Shown one piece after another: positions 28,661 through 36,731 of a DNA stretch of 64,000 bases. This DNA is from Myxococcus stipitatus. GTDB taxonomy: Bacteria; Myxococcota; Myxococcia; Myxococcales; Myxococcaceae. The notes under the pieces were generated by a model. That model did not search any database, was not told the origin of the DNA, and saw only the letters and a list, made by a program, of their open reading frames with translations. The DNA is taken from NCBI RefSeq assembly GCF_021412625.1, contig NZ_JAKCFI010000001.1, positions 496,001 to 560,000 on the forward strand. The letters are read 5' to 3'. The position numbers and the translations under genes were made by a program. The first letter of the stretch is position 1. Every line of letters begins with the position of its first letter.

Positions 28661-29650
28661 ATGTCACGCCTCGTTGCCTGTCTCGTCCTGCTCGCGCTCC
28701 CGGCCCTGGCTTCGGAGCCCGTGCCCCGTCGCCCGGTCCACACGTACTCCATCGTCGCTCGTGATGCGGTGACGGGAGAGATGGGCGTGGCCGTCCAGTC
28801 CCACTGGTTCTCCGTGGGGGCCACTGTTCCATGGGCCGAGGCGGGCGTGGGCGCCGTCGCCACCCAATCCTTCGTCGACCCGTCGTATGGCCGCCTGGGG
28901 CTGGAGCTGATGCGGGCGGGCCGCGCCGCTCCGGAGGCGCTGGCGGGGCTGCTCGCCGCCGACGGCGCGCCGGGCATCCGTCAGGTGGCCATGGTGGACG
29001 CGCAGGGGCGCGTCGCCGCGCACACGGGAGCGCGGTGCATCGCCGCCGCGGGCCACGTCGTCGGCGAGGGCTTCTCCGTGCAGGCGAACATGATGGAGCG
29101 CGACACCGTGTGGCCCGCGATGGCCCGGGCCTATCGCGAGTCGAAGGGGGACCTGGCGGATCGCATGCTCGCGGCGCTGGAGGCCGCCGAGGCCCAGGGC
29201 GGCGACATCCGGGGCCGCCAGTCCGCCGCGCTCATCGTCGTGTCCGCGAAGTCCACCGGCCGCCCCTGGGCGGACCGACGCTTCGACCTGCGCGTGGACG
29301 ACCACGCGGAGCCCCTGAAGGAGCTGCGCCGGCTGCTCACCCTCCAGCGCGCGTACAACTTCATGAACGACGGAGACCTCGCCCTCGAGCGCAAGGACAC
29401 CGACGGCGCGCTCGCGGCGTACGGCGCCGCCGAGAAGCTCGTCCCGGACAGCGCGGAGATGGTCTTCTGGCATGCCATCTCCCTGGTCGGCGTGGGCCGG
29501 GTGGACGAGGCCGTGCCGTTGCTCCAGCGCACGTACAAGGCCGACCCCCGCTGGCGCGAGCTCGTCCTGCGTCTGCCCGCCGCGGGGCTGCTGCCGGACG
29601 ACCCCAAGCTCCTCGCGCGGCTCACCGGCACGAAGGCCCCGAGGAAGTAG
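28661..29650 (+). CDS. DUF1028 family exported protein
   Basis: A 329-residue protein. Residues 1-18 form a signal peptide (MSRLVACLVLLALPALAS). The DUF1028 domain begins at HTYSIVARDAVTGEMGVAVQSHWFSVGATVPWAEAGVGAVATQS and covers about 26-235; this family has an Ntn-hydrolase-like fold and unknown substrate. The C-terminal 95 residues (RAYNFMNDGDLALERKDTDGALAAYGAAEKLVP) form TPR-like helical repeats, also seen in other members. Start ATG 28661 has GGAGG upstream. Presumably periplasmic. Confidence 0.88.
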   Translation: MSRLVACLVLLALPALASEPVPRRPVHTYSIVARDAVTGEMGVAVQSHWFSVGATVPWAEAGVGAVATQSFVDPSYGRLGLELMRAGRAAPEALAGLLAADGAPGIRQVAMVDAQGRVAAHTGARCIAAAGHVVGEGFSVQANMMERDTVWPAMARAYRESKGDLADRMLAALEAAEAQGGDIRGRQSAALIVVSAKSTGRPWADRRFDLRVDDHAEPLKELRRLLTLQRAYNFMNDGDLALERKDTDGALAAYGAAEKLVPDSAEMVFWHAISLVGVGRVDEAVPLLQRTYKADPRWRELVLRLPAAGLLPDDPKLLARLTGTKAPRK

Positions 29651-29764
29651 CCCACCCCGGGTGGAGGACGGGCGGGCGCGCGGGCGGAGCGCCCCTCGAC
29701 GCGTGGGCGCGGTCGGGTTGTCGGGCCCTCCCGAGGTGCCGACGTTCCGGGTGAAAGGACCCCC

Positions 29765-30013
29765 ATGCGCATGTCCCCATCCCCGCTGTTCGCGCTGCTC
29801 GCCCCCACGCTCGCGCTCGCCCAGGCTCCCGACGAACGCCTCGACCTCCAGCCCGCGAGCGCCAGTGGCCAGAACTACTGGTTCTGGGTGGCGCTGCTCG
29901 TCATCGCGGCGGCCGTGTTCGCCTGGGTGGCCGTGCGGCTGTCGCGCAAGCGGCGCGGGCCTCCCCGGGGGCCAGGGGCTCGAGGCCACTCGCGGCCCGC
30001 GCGCACCCTCTAG
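29765..30013 (+). CDS. small membrane protein
   Basis: An 82-residue protein with a signal peptide (MRMSPSPLFALLAPTLALAQ), a short extracytoplasmic part, one membrane helix (WFWVALLVIAAAVFAWVAVRL, about 39-59) and an Arg/Pro-rich cytoplasmic tail. Unknown function. Its stop codon TAG at 30011-30013 overlaps the stop of the convergent methyltransferase in the shared palindrome CTAG. Confidence 0.7.
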   Translation: MRMSPSPLFALLAPTLALAQAPDERLDLQPASASGQNYWFWVALLVIAAAVFAWVAVRLSRKRRGPPRGPGARGHSRPARTL

Positions 30014-30732
30014 CCGTCCGCGCGGTGCTTGCGCAGGGTGTGCAGCGCGGCCAGCCACAGCCGCGCCTCCTTGCGCGTCAGCCGCGAGCGGCGCAGGGGC
30101 GCGAACAAGTCCCGCAGCGCGGTGCGCCCCGGCTGTTCGTCGACGAGGAACCCTCCGTCCGTGAGCACCGTCCCGAGCGTCGACTCCACCTGGGCCAGCT
30201 CCGTGTCGGTGGCCGCCACGGGCAGCGGGCCCGGGGGCGGCGCCGTCCTCTCCAGCGTCGCCACCCGCACCTCGTAGGCATAGAGCAGCACCGCCTGCGC
30301 CAGGTTGATGGAGGGCTGCTCGGGGGCGGTGGGGACGGCGGACAGGTCGTGGCAGCGCTCCACCTCCGCGTTGGTGAGGCCGCTGCGCTCGTCGCCGAAC
30401 ACCAGCGCCACGGTGCCCTGCGCCGAGCGTGAGACCAGCTCCTCGCCCACGGCGCGCGGCGGGAGGCGGCGCTTGCCCTCGACCTTGCGCGAGCTGGTGC
30501 CCACCACCCACACGCAGTCCGCGACGGCCTCGTCCAGCGTGCTCGCGCGGCGGGCCCCGTCCAGCACGTCCTCGGCGTGCACCGCCAGCCGGCGCGCGGG
30601 GGCCAGGTCCTCGACCTCCGGAGTCACCCAGACCCAGTCGGACAGGCCGCAGTTCTTCAGCGCCCTCGCGGCGGCACCCAGGTTCTCCGCGTTGCGCGGT
30701 CGCATCAGGACGAAACGGACGGGCTGCACCAT
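30010..30732 (-). CDS. TrmH/TrmJ-family RNA methyltransferase
   Basis: A 240-residue SpoU/TrmH-type 2'-O-methyltransferase with a deep trefoil knot. Motif 1 is RPRNAENLGAAARALKNCG, motif 2 LVFGDERSGLT, motif 3 PSINLAQAVLLYAYE. The extended C-terminal helices (RRSRLTRKEARLWLAALHTLRKH) match TrmJ, which methylates position 32 of tRNA. It acts on tRNA or rRNA in the cytoplasm using AdoMet. Start ATG 30732; the frame remains open upstream but conserved sequence starts here. Confidence 0.88.
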   Translation of the reverse strand: MVQPVRFVLMRPRNAENLGAAARALKNCGLSDWVWVTPEVEDLAPARRLAVHAEDVLDGARRASTLDEAVADCVWVVGTSSRKVEGKRRLPPRAVGEELVSRSAQGTVALVFGDERSGLTNAEVERCHDLSAVPTAPEQPSINLAQAVLLYAYEVRVATLERTAPPPGPLPVAATDTELAQVESTLGTVLTDGGFLVDEQPGRTALRDLFAPLRRSRLTRKEARLWLAALHTLRKHRADG

Positions 30733-30777
30733 GACCCGCGGCACCTTAGCGCCTTCCTGGCGCCAGGCCCCTGGTCG

Positions 30778-30806
30778 TTGACCCGGCCCCGTCCCCCTCC
30801 TATAGC
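30778..30806 (+). promoter_or_regulatory. sigma-70-like promoter for the A2M-pbpC pair
   Basis: TTGACC (5 of 6 bases of the -35 consensus), a 17-base spacer, then TATAGC (4 of 6 of the -10). This is a good match by myxobacterial standards and sits in the divergent space. It would give a 5' leader of about 185 bases before the lipoprotein ATG at 30998. Confidence 0.5.
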
Positions 30807-30997
30807 CTGCGTCCACCGACAGCTTCGCGGGCGCTCGGGAGACCACGTGGAGTGTGGCTCGCCTGACACCGTGTGGGTCCGGAGACGCGCGGGGGACGCG
30901 CCCGGGCCGTGGGCACCCGACCACAGACTCCCCCCGACACCCGGGGTGCCGCCTCGGCACGCCCCATGAATTACGGGCCACACCCTCTGGAGGAACC

Positions 30998-33900
30998 ATG
31001 GTTCCGCAGTCCCCCGTCGCATCAGGACCGAGCCGTCCGAGCCGCGCGCGCTGGCTCCTCGCCGCGCTGCTGCTGGGCTCGTCGCTCACCGCCTGCAAGC
31101 AGGAGTCGCAGGGCGGCACGCCCCCTTCACCCGCCCTCACCCCGGTGGTCATCGCGCAGGACGCGGGCAGCCCCGCCGCCGTCACCCCCGCGCCCATCGC
31201 GAAGGAGACGCTGACGCCCGTCATCCGCGAGGTCGCCGCGAGCGGCATCATCCCCGACTCGGTCGCCATCGAGCTGTCCCGCCCGGTGCTCGCGCGCGAC
31301 CGGAGCCTCGCGGACTCCGCCCTCCGCGTGGAGCCGGGCGTCCAGGGCCAGCTCACGGTGACGAGTGATTCCACGCTCACCTTCACCGCCCAGCACCCGG
31401 GCTTCCTCCCGGGAACCGAGTACACGGTGACCCTGGCGTCCCTCGCCACGACGTCGGGCGTGTTGCAGCCTCCCTCCGAGGGGGCCTGGTCCTACCGCTT
31501 CGTGACGCCGGACTTCCGCTTCGTGCGCCTGGAGCCCCGGCAGCTCGACATCTCCAAGGGCCACGTCGAGGTGGACGTCGTCTTCTCCGGGCCCGTGGAC
31601 GTCAATGCCGTGAAGGCCCGCGCTTCCTTCCTCCTGTCCGGGCTGGCCGCCGCGTCGGTGAAGTGGAAGAGCAAGCCCTCCGAGCGCAACGTCGTCACCG
31701 CGCGCTTCCAGCACCCGGGCCTCAAGGCGGGCAGCCAGGTGCGCTTCGCGCTCAAGCCGGGCCTGCCCCTCGCCACCGGGGCCAAGGCCACCGCGCCCGC
31801 GGCGGAGCAGTCCTTCGAGGTCCGCGGCGGCAAGCGCCTGGACATCACCGGCATCTCCCGGGGGGCGAGCAACAGCGGCTCCTACCTGGAGGTGAGCTGC
31901 CGGGACGTGGACGGCAACGCGCCCCCCAGCCCTCGCGAGGGCGGCGAGTACGACCCGTACTACTACGACTCCAACAACCGGGGCTGCCTGCTGGACGACG
32001 CCGTGGCGGCCGACTCCATCCGGTTGACGCCGAAGGTGAAGTTCTCCGTGGCCCAGTCGCGGCGCGGCTTCCGCATCTTCGGTGACTTCAAGCGCGGGAC
32101 CTATACGGTGCGCATCGCCGCGGGAGCCCTGTCGGTGGGCGGCGGCGCGCTGCTCTCCGACTACGAGCAGGCCGTCTCCGTGCCCGCGCGCACGCCCCAG
32201 CTGAGCTTCTCTTCCGCGGGCCGGTACCTGCCCCGGAGCGCGTGGCGCAACCTGCCTCTGCAGCACCTCAACCTGGACTCGGTGGAGCTCGTCGTCCGCC
32301 ATGTCCCCGCGGAGAACCTCGTCTTCTGGATGAGCAACGACTACCAGGAGTCGGCGGACGAGCGGACCTCGAACGTCGTCGTGCGCAAGACGCTGCCGCT
32401 CCAGTCCCCGCCGGACACGCTCGTCACCACGTACGTGGACGTGGGCAGCCTCGTGCCCCCGTCCACGCGCGGGCTGGTGGAGGTCTCCGTTCGCGGCGGC
32501 AGGTGGGCGGCGGCCTCGCGCATCCTCCTCACGGACCTGAGCCTCGTGGCCAAGCGCGGCGGCCCGTCTCCGGACGGGAAGGACGCCGGAGAGGTCCACG
32601 TGTGGGCGCTGGGCATCGAGAGCGCGGACCCGGTGTCCGGGGTCGAGGTGTCGCTGGTGAAGAAGAGCGGGCAGGGCGTGGGCCGCTGCGTCACCAAGGG
32701 CTCGGAGGGCTGCGTCATCAAGGTCCCCCTCCCTGGCGCGGACGACAGCGCGCCGTTCGCCCTCATCGCCCGCCAGGGCGAGGAGATGACGTACCTCAAG
32801 TACAGCGAGCTGAAGACGGAGCTGCCCAACGCGGACGTGCAGGGAGAGCCGTACCGTTCGGAGAAGGCCTACCGCGCGTCCATCTGGTCCGACCGCGGCG
32901 TCTACCGCCCCGGGGACACCGCGCACCTGGCCGCCGTCCTGCGCGGCCAGGACGACCAGGCGCCCGCGGCGGGAATGCCGGTGGAGCTGGTGGTGGTGGA
33001 TCCGCGTGAGCGGGAGATGAAGAAGGTGACGCTCCAGACGAACGCGGCGGGCCTCGTCTCGCTCGACGTGCGCTTCGAGGCCTTCCAGGACACGGGCCAC
33101 TACCGCGTGCAGTTGAAGGTCGCCAACCGCGACGTGGCCTCCTATGCCTTCAACGTGGAGGAGTTCGTCCCCGAGCGGATGAAGGTGACGGCGAAGGTCG
33201 CCCAGCAGGCGGGCTACGCCCAGGGCGTGGAGATTCCCGTGGCCGTGGAGGCGGCCTACCTCTTCGGTGGCTCGGCGGAGGGCAGCCCCGTGGAGCTGAG
33301 CTGCCGGCTGGTGCCGTCGACGTTCAAGCCGAAGGAGAACGCGCAGTACACCTACGGCCTGTGGCGCCAGGGCGGCAAGGAGCCGTCGCCGGTGACGCTG
33401 GGACAGGTGAAGGGCACGCTCGACGCCAAGGGACAGGCCCTGCTCAACTGCCCGTCCCAGGCGGCCACGGGGGCCCTGCGCGGGGCCGGGCGCCTGAGCG
33501 CGCTGGCCGCCGTCTTCGAGTCGGGCAGCGGGCGCTCCACCGTCAACGAGGCCTCCGTCCCCGTGCACCCGGAGCGCTACTACCTGGGCCTCCAGTCCGG
33601 CGCCTCCAAGGCGGGCATGGGCAAGCCCTTCACCGTCACGGGCGTGGTGGTGGACTGGGAGGGCCGGCTGATGACGGCCAGCGCCCCCAGGACGGTGGAG
33701 GTGGAGGCCATCGCGCTCGAGGAGGAGTACGGCTCCTACTACGACGAGGACGAGGGCTATGACCGCTACCAGCGCTACCTGCGCCCGGCGCAGGAGAGCC
33801 GCACGACGGTGCCGGTGAAGGACGGGCGCTTCACCGTCACCCTCACGCCGGGCCGCTACGCCGCCGGCTACCTGGTGCGCGCGAAGTCCGGCAACGCGCA

Positions 33901-36730
33901 GACCGACCTGGAGCTGGAGGGGGACGGCTACTACTACTGGTGGGGCGACGAGTCGCGCGTGGACCAGACGCCGCGCCCGCTCAAGCCCACGTCGCTGGAC
34001 CTGGCGCTCCCGGCGCAGGGCCGGGTGGGGCAGGCCATCGCGGTGAAGCTCAAGGCGCCCTACAAGGGCCGGGTGTTGTTCACCGCGGAGACCGACCGCG
34101 TGCTCGCCAGCGAGTGGAAGGCCGTGCAGCCCGGCGAGGTGAGCTGGAGCTTCACGCCCTCGAGCTTCGCGCCCAACGTCTACGTGAGCGCCTTCCTGGT
34201 GAAGGACCCGCACCTGGAGTCGGCCGAGGCCTTCATGCCCGACCGGGCCTTCGGCGTGGGCAGCGTCACGCTCGAGCCGGCGGACTTCACCCAGACGGTG
34301 ACGATGAAGACGCCCAAGGAGGTCCGCTCCAACGAGACCTTCGACGTCGACCTGGAGCTGGGGCCCCTCGAGGGCCCCACCTTCGCCACGGTGGCGGTGG
34401 TGGACGAGGGCATCCTGTCCCTCACGCGCTTCCAGAGCCCGGACCCCATCAAGCAGCTGTTCACCAAGCGCGCGCTGGGCGTGGAGACCTTCGAGACCAT
34501 CGGCTGGACGCTGCTGGTGCCGCCGGGCGGCAACTCGCGTTCCACGGGTGGTGACGCGGAAGGGGGCGCGGCCGGCCGCGTGCAGCCCGTCAAGCCCGTG
34601 GCGCTGTGGAGCGGCGTGGTGGCGGTGCCGGCCAACGGCAGGCTGCGCGTGCCCTTCACGCTGCCGCAGTACCGGGGCGCCGTGCGGGTGATGGCGGTGA
34701 CGGCGGGCCCCCGGCGCGTGGGCCGGGCGAGCGCGCAGGTGCTGGTGAGGGACCCGCTGGTGCTGCAGACGACGCTGCCGCGCTTCCTCTCCCAGAACGA
34801 TGAAATCCAGGTGCCCGTCTTCGTCACCAACCTGTCCGGCAAGGCGCAGGACGTGAGGGTGACGCTGGGCGCGGAGCTGCTCCCGGTGCCGGGGTTGTCG
34901 CTGCCCGCGAACGCCGGCTCGCCCCTGCAACTGCTCGGCAAGAGCGAGGGGAAGGCCCGGCTGGAGGACGGCAAGTCCACCACCTTCGTCTTCCAGGCCC
35001 GGGCCACCCAGGCGGTGGGGGCCGCGCGGCTGAGCGTCACCGTGGAGGGCGGCGGATACACCTCCCGGGAGTCGCTGGACGTGCCGCTGTCGCCCTCGGG
35101 GCCCAAGGAGCGCCGCGTGCAGCGCATCGAGCTGACGGACGGGGTGACGGATGTCTCGAAGTTCCTCCAGGGCTGGGTGCCCACCACGGAGCGCACCACG
35201 TTGTGGGTGACGAGCAACCCCTACGGCGAGTCGTTCCAGCACCTGTCGTACCTGGTTCGCTACCCCTACGGCTGCATCGAGCAGACGACGTCCTCCACGC
35301 GGCCGCTGCTGTTCGTGTCGGAGTTGATCGACGACGTGGACCCCACGCTGACGCGGGGAAGCAGCGTGGGCGCCATGGCCCAGGCGGGCATCAGCCGCCT
35401 GCTGTCCATGCAGACGGCCTCCGGGGGGTTCGCCTACTGGCCGGGACAGACGGAGCCGGTGGCGTGGGGCACCGCCTACGCCACGCACATGCTGCTGGAC
35501 GCGCAGAAGCTCAAGTACCCGGTGCCCCAGGACCGGGTGAACGACGCGCTGACGTGGATGACCAACCACCTGGCGTCCATCGAGGCGAGCGGGCGCGGGG
35601 CGACGGTGAGCGCCGCCGGGGACGAGGAGGCGTACATCCACTACGTGCTGGCGCTGGCGGGCAAGGGGCGCAAGGCGCGGGTGCAGAAGCTGGTGGATGC
35701 GCTCGCCCAGTCGGCGAAGGCGCACAGCCTCACGGGCGAGGAGCGGGAGATGGACTACATGCTCAAGGCGGCGCTGTGGCTCTCGGGCGACCGGCGTTAT
35801 GAGAAGGAGCTGCGCGAGCCGGACGTGTCCCCCCTCACCGAGGAGCGACGCAACAGCTGGGCGTTCTACTCCGACCGCCGTCGGCGCGGCTTCATGCTCA
35901 GCACCTTCCAGGACCTCTTCGGCGGCGACGCCGGGGGCGAGCCCCTGGCGCAGATGGTGGCCTCCGCGCTCCAGTCCCACCCGAGCGGCTGGTACACGAC
36001 GCAGGAGCTCGTCTGGGGCATCACGGGCCTGGGCAAGCGCTTGAAGGACAGCGCGGGCCGCTTCACGCCCGCGGTGCTGTCCGCTGACGGCAAGGTGGTG
36101 GAGGCCACCCAGGACAAGAATGCCCGGACGTCGGACCGCACCTGGTCCCTGGCGCGGGCCAGCGAGCGACAGGGGCTCTCCCTCGACCTGAAGCCCCACG
36201 GCGAGGGGAAGGTGTACCTGGTGCTCAGCAGCGAGGGCGTGCGCACCGACGGCGTGGCCCGCTCGGGCGGCGAGGGCCTCAAGCTGACCCGGACCTACCG
36301 CAAGCAGGACGGCACGGCGTTGGACCTGAAGGCCGCTCCCGTGGCGCTGGCGGACCTCGTCTACGTGGAGCTGACGCTGGAGAACCTGACGGCCGAGCGC
36401 GTGCAGAACATCGCGATGGTGGACCGGCTGCCGGCGGGCTGGGAGATCGAGAACGCGCGCCTGGGCCGCGGCGGGAGCGTGGACTGGGCGTCCGCGGACA
36501 CGCTGTGGGCCGCCGACTACGTCAACCTCCGGGACGACCGGGTGGAGGTCTTCGGGGCGCTCCAGGGCCGCGAGACGAAGTCGTTCGTCTACGCGGTGCG
36601 CGCGGTGACGGCGGGGGCCTTCGCGCTCCCGTCGGCGGAGGCCGAGGCGATGTACGACCCCCGGCTGTGGGCGCGCGAGGCGGGTGGCACGGTGCAGGTG
36701 TCCGGTCCGTGGAAGGACAGTCTGCTCTGA
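30998..36730 (+). CDS. alpha-2-macroglobulin family lipoprotein with thioester
   Basis: A 1910-residue periplasmic lipoprotein. The leader ends LLLGSSLTAC, a lipobox. A string of macroglobulin beta domains follows (APDRGVYRPGDTAHLAAVLRG-type MG domain near 630-660), then the alpha-2-macroglobulin region with the thioester motif YGCIEQTTSS (Cys1426, Gln1429) inside a helical barrel, and a C-terminal domain. Bacterial A2Ms trap proteases that breach the outer membrane. Start ATG 30998 follows GGAGG; an in-frame extension to 30854 is not protein-like. The next gene, pbpC, begins 1 bp after the stop, the classic yfhM-pbpC pairing, so it likely acts with PbpC in envelope repair after attack. Confidence 0.93.
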   Translation: MVPQSPVASGPSRPSRARWLLAALLLGSSLTACKQESQGGTPPSPALTPVVIAQDAGSPAAVTPAPIAKETLTPVIREVAASGIIPDSVAIELSRPVLARDRSLADSALRVEPGVQGQLTVTSDSTLTFTAQHPGFLPGTEYTVTLASLATTSGVLQPPSEGAWSYRFVTPDFRFVRLEPRQLDISKGHVEVDVVFSGPVDVNAVKARASFLLSGLAAASVKWKSKPSERNVVTARFQHPGLKAGSQVRFALKPGLPLATGAKATAPAAEQSFEVRGGKRLDITGISRGASNSGSYLEVSCRDVDGNAPPSPREGGEYDPYYYDSNNRGCLLDDAVAADSIRLTPKVKFSVAQSRRGFRIFGDFKRGTYTVRIAAGALSVGGGALLSDYEQAVSVPARTPQLSFSSAGRYLPRSAWRNLPLQHLNLDSVELVVRHVPAENLVFWMSNDYQESADERTSNVVVRKTLPLQSPPDTLVTTYVDVGSLVPPSTRGLVEVSVRGGRWAAASRILLTDLSLVAKRGGPSPDGKDAGEVHVWALGIESADPVSGVEVSLVKKSGQGVGRCVTKGSEGCVIKVPLPGADDSAPFALIARQGEEMTYLKYSELKTELPNADVQGEPYRSEKAYRASIWSDRGVYRPGDTAHLAAVLRGQDDQAPAAGMPVELVVVDPREREMKKVTLQTNAAGLVSLDVRFEAFQDTGHYRVQLKVANRDVASYAFNVEEFVPERMKVTAKVAQQAGYAQGVEIPVAVEAAYLFGGSAEGSPVELSCRLVPSTFKPKENAQYTYGLWRQGGKEPSPVTLGQVKGTLDAKGQALLNCPSQAATGALRGAGRLSALAAVFESGSGRSTVNEASVPVHPERYYLGLQSGASKAGMGKPFTVTGVVVDWEGRLMTASAPRTVEVEAIALEEEYGSYYDEDEGYDRYQRYLRPAQESRTTVPVKDGRFTVTLTPGRYAAGYLVRAKSGNAQTDLELEGDGYYYWWGDESRVDQTPRPLKPTSLDLALPAQGRVGQAIAVKLKAPYKGRVLFTAETDRVLASEWKAVQPGEVSWSFTPSSFAPNVYVSAFLVKDPHLESAEAFMPDRAFGVGSVTLEPADFTQTVTMKTPKEVRSNETFDVDLELGPLEGPTFATVAVVDEGILSLTRFQSPDPIKQLFTKRALGVETFETIGWTLLVPPGGNSRSTGGDAEGGAAGRVQPVKPVALWSGVVAVPANGRLRVPFTLPQYRGAVRVMAVTAGPRRVGRASAQVLVRDPLVLQTTLPRFLSQNDEIQVPVFVTNLSGKAQDVRVTLGAELLPVPGLSLPANAGSPLQLLGKSEGKARLEDGKSTTFVFQARATQAVGAARLSVTVEGGGYTSRESLDVPLSPSGPKERRVQRIELTDGVTDVSKFLQGWVPTTERTTLWVTSNPYGESFQHLSYLVRYPYGCIEQTTSSTRPLLFVSELIDDVDPTLTRGSSVGAMAQAGISRLLSMQTASGGFAYWPGQTEPVAWGTAYATHMLLDAQKLKYPVPQDRVNDALTWMTNHLASIEASGRGATVSAAGDEEAYIHYVLALAGKGRKARVQKLVDALAQSAKAHSLTGEEREMDYMLKAALWLSGDRRYEKELREPDVSPLTEERRNSWAFYSDRRRRGFMLSTFQDLFGGDAGGEPLAQMVASALQSHPSGWYTTQELVWGITGLGKRLKDSAGRFTPAVLSADGKVVEATQDKNARTSDRTWSLARASERQGLSLDLKPHGEGKVYLVLSSEGVRTDGVARSGGEGLKLTRTYRKQDGTALDLKAAPVALADLVYVELTLENLTAERVQNIAMVDRLPAGWEIENARLGRGGSVDWASADTLWAADYVNLRDDRVEVFGALQGRETKSFVYAVRAVTAGAFALPSAEAEAMYDPRLWAREAGGTVQVSGPWKDSLL

Positions 36731-36731
36731 C

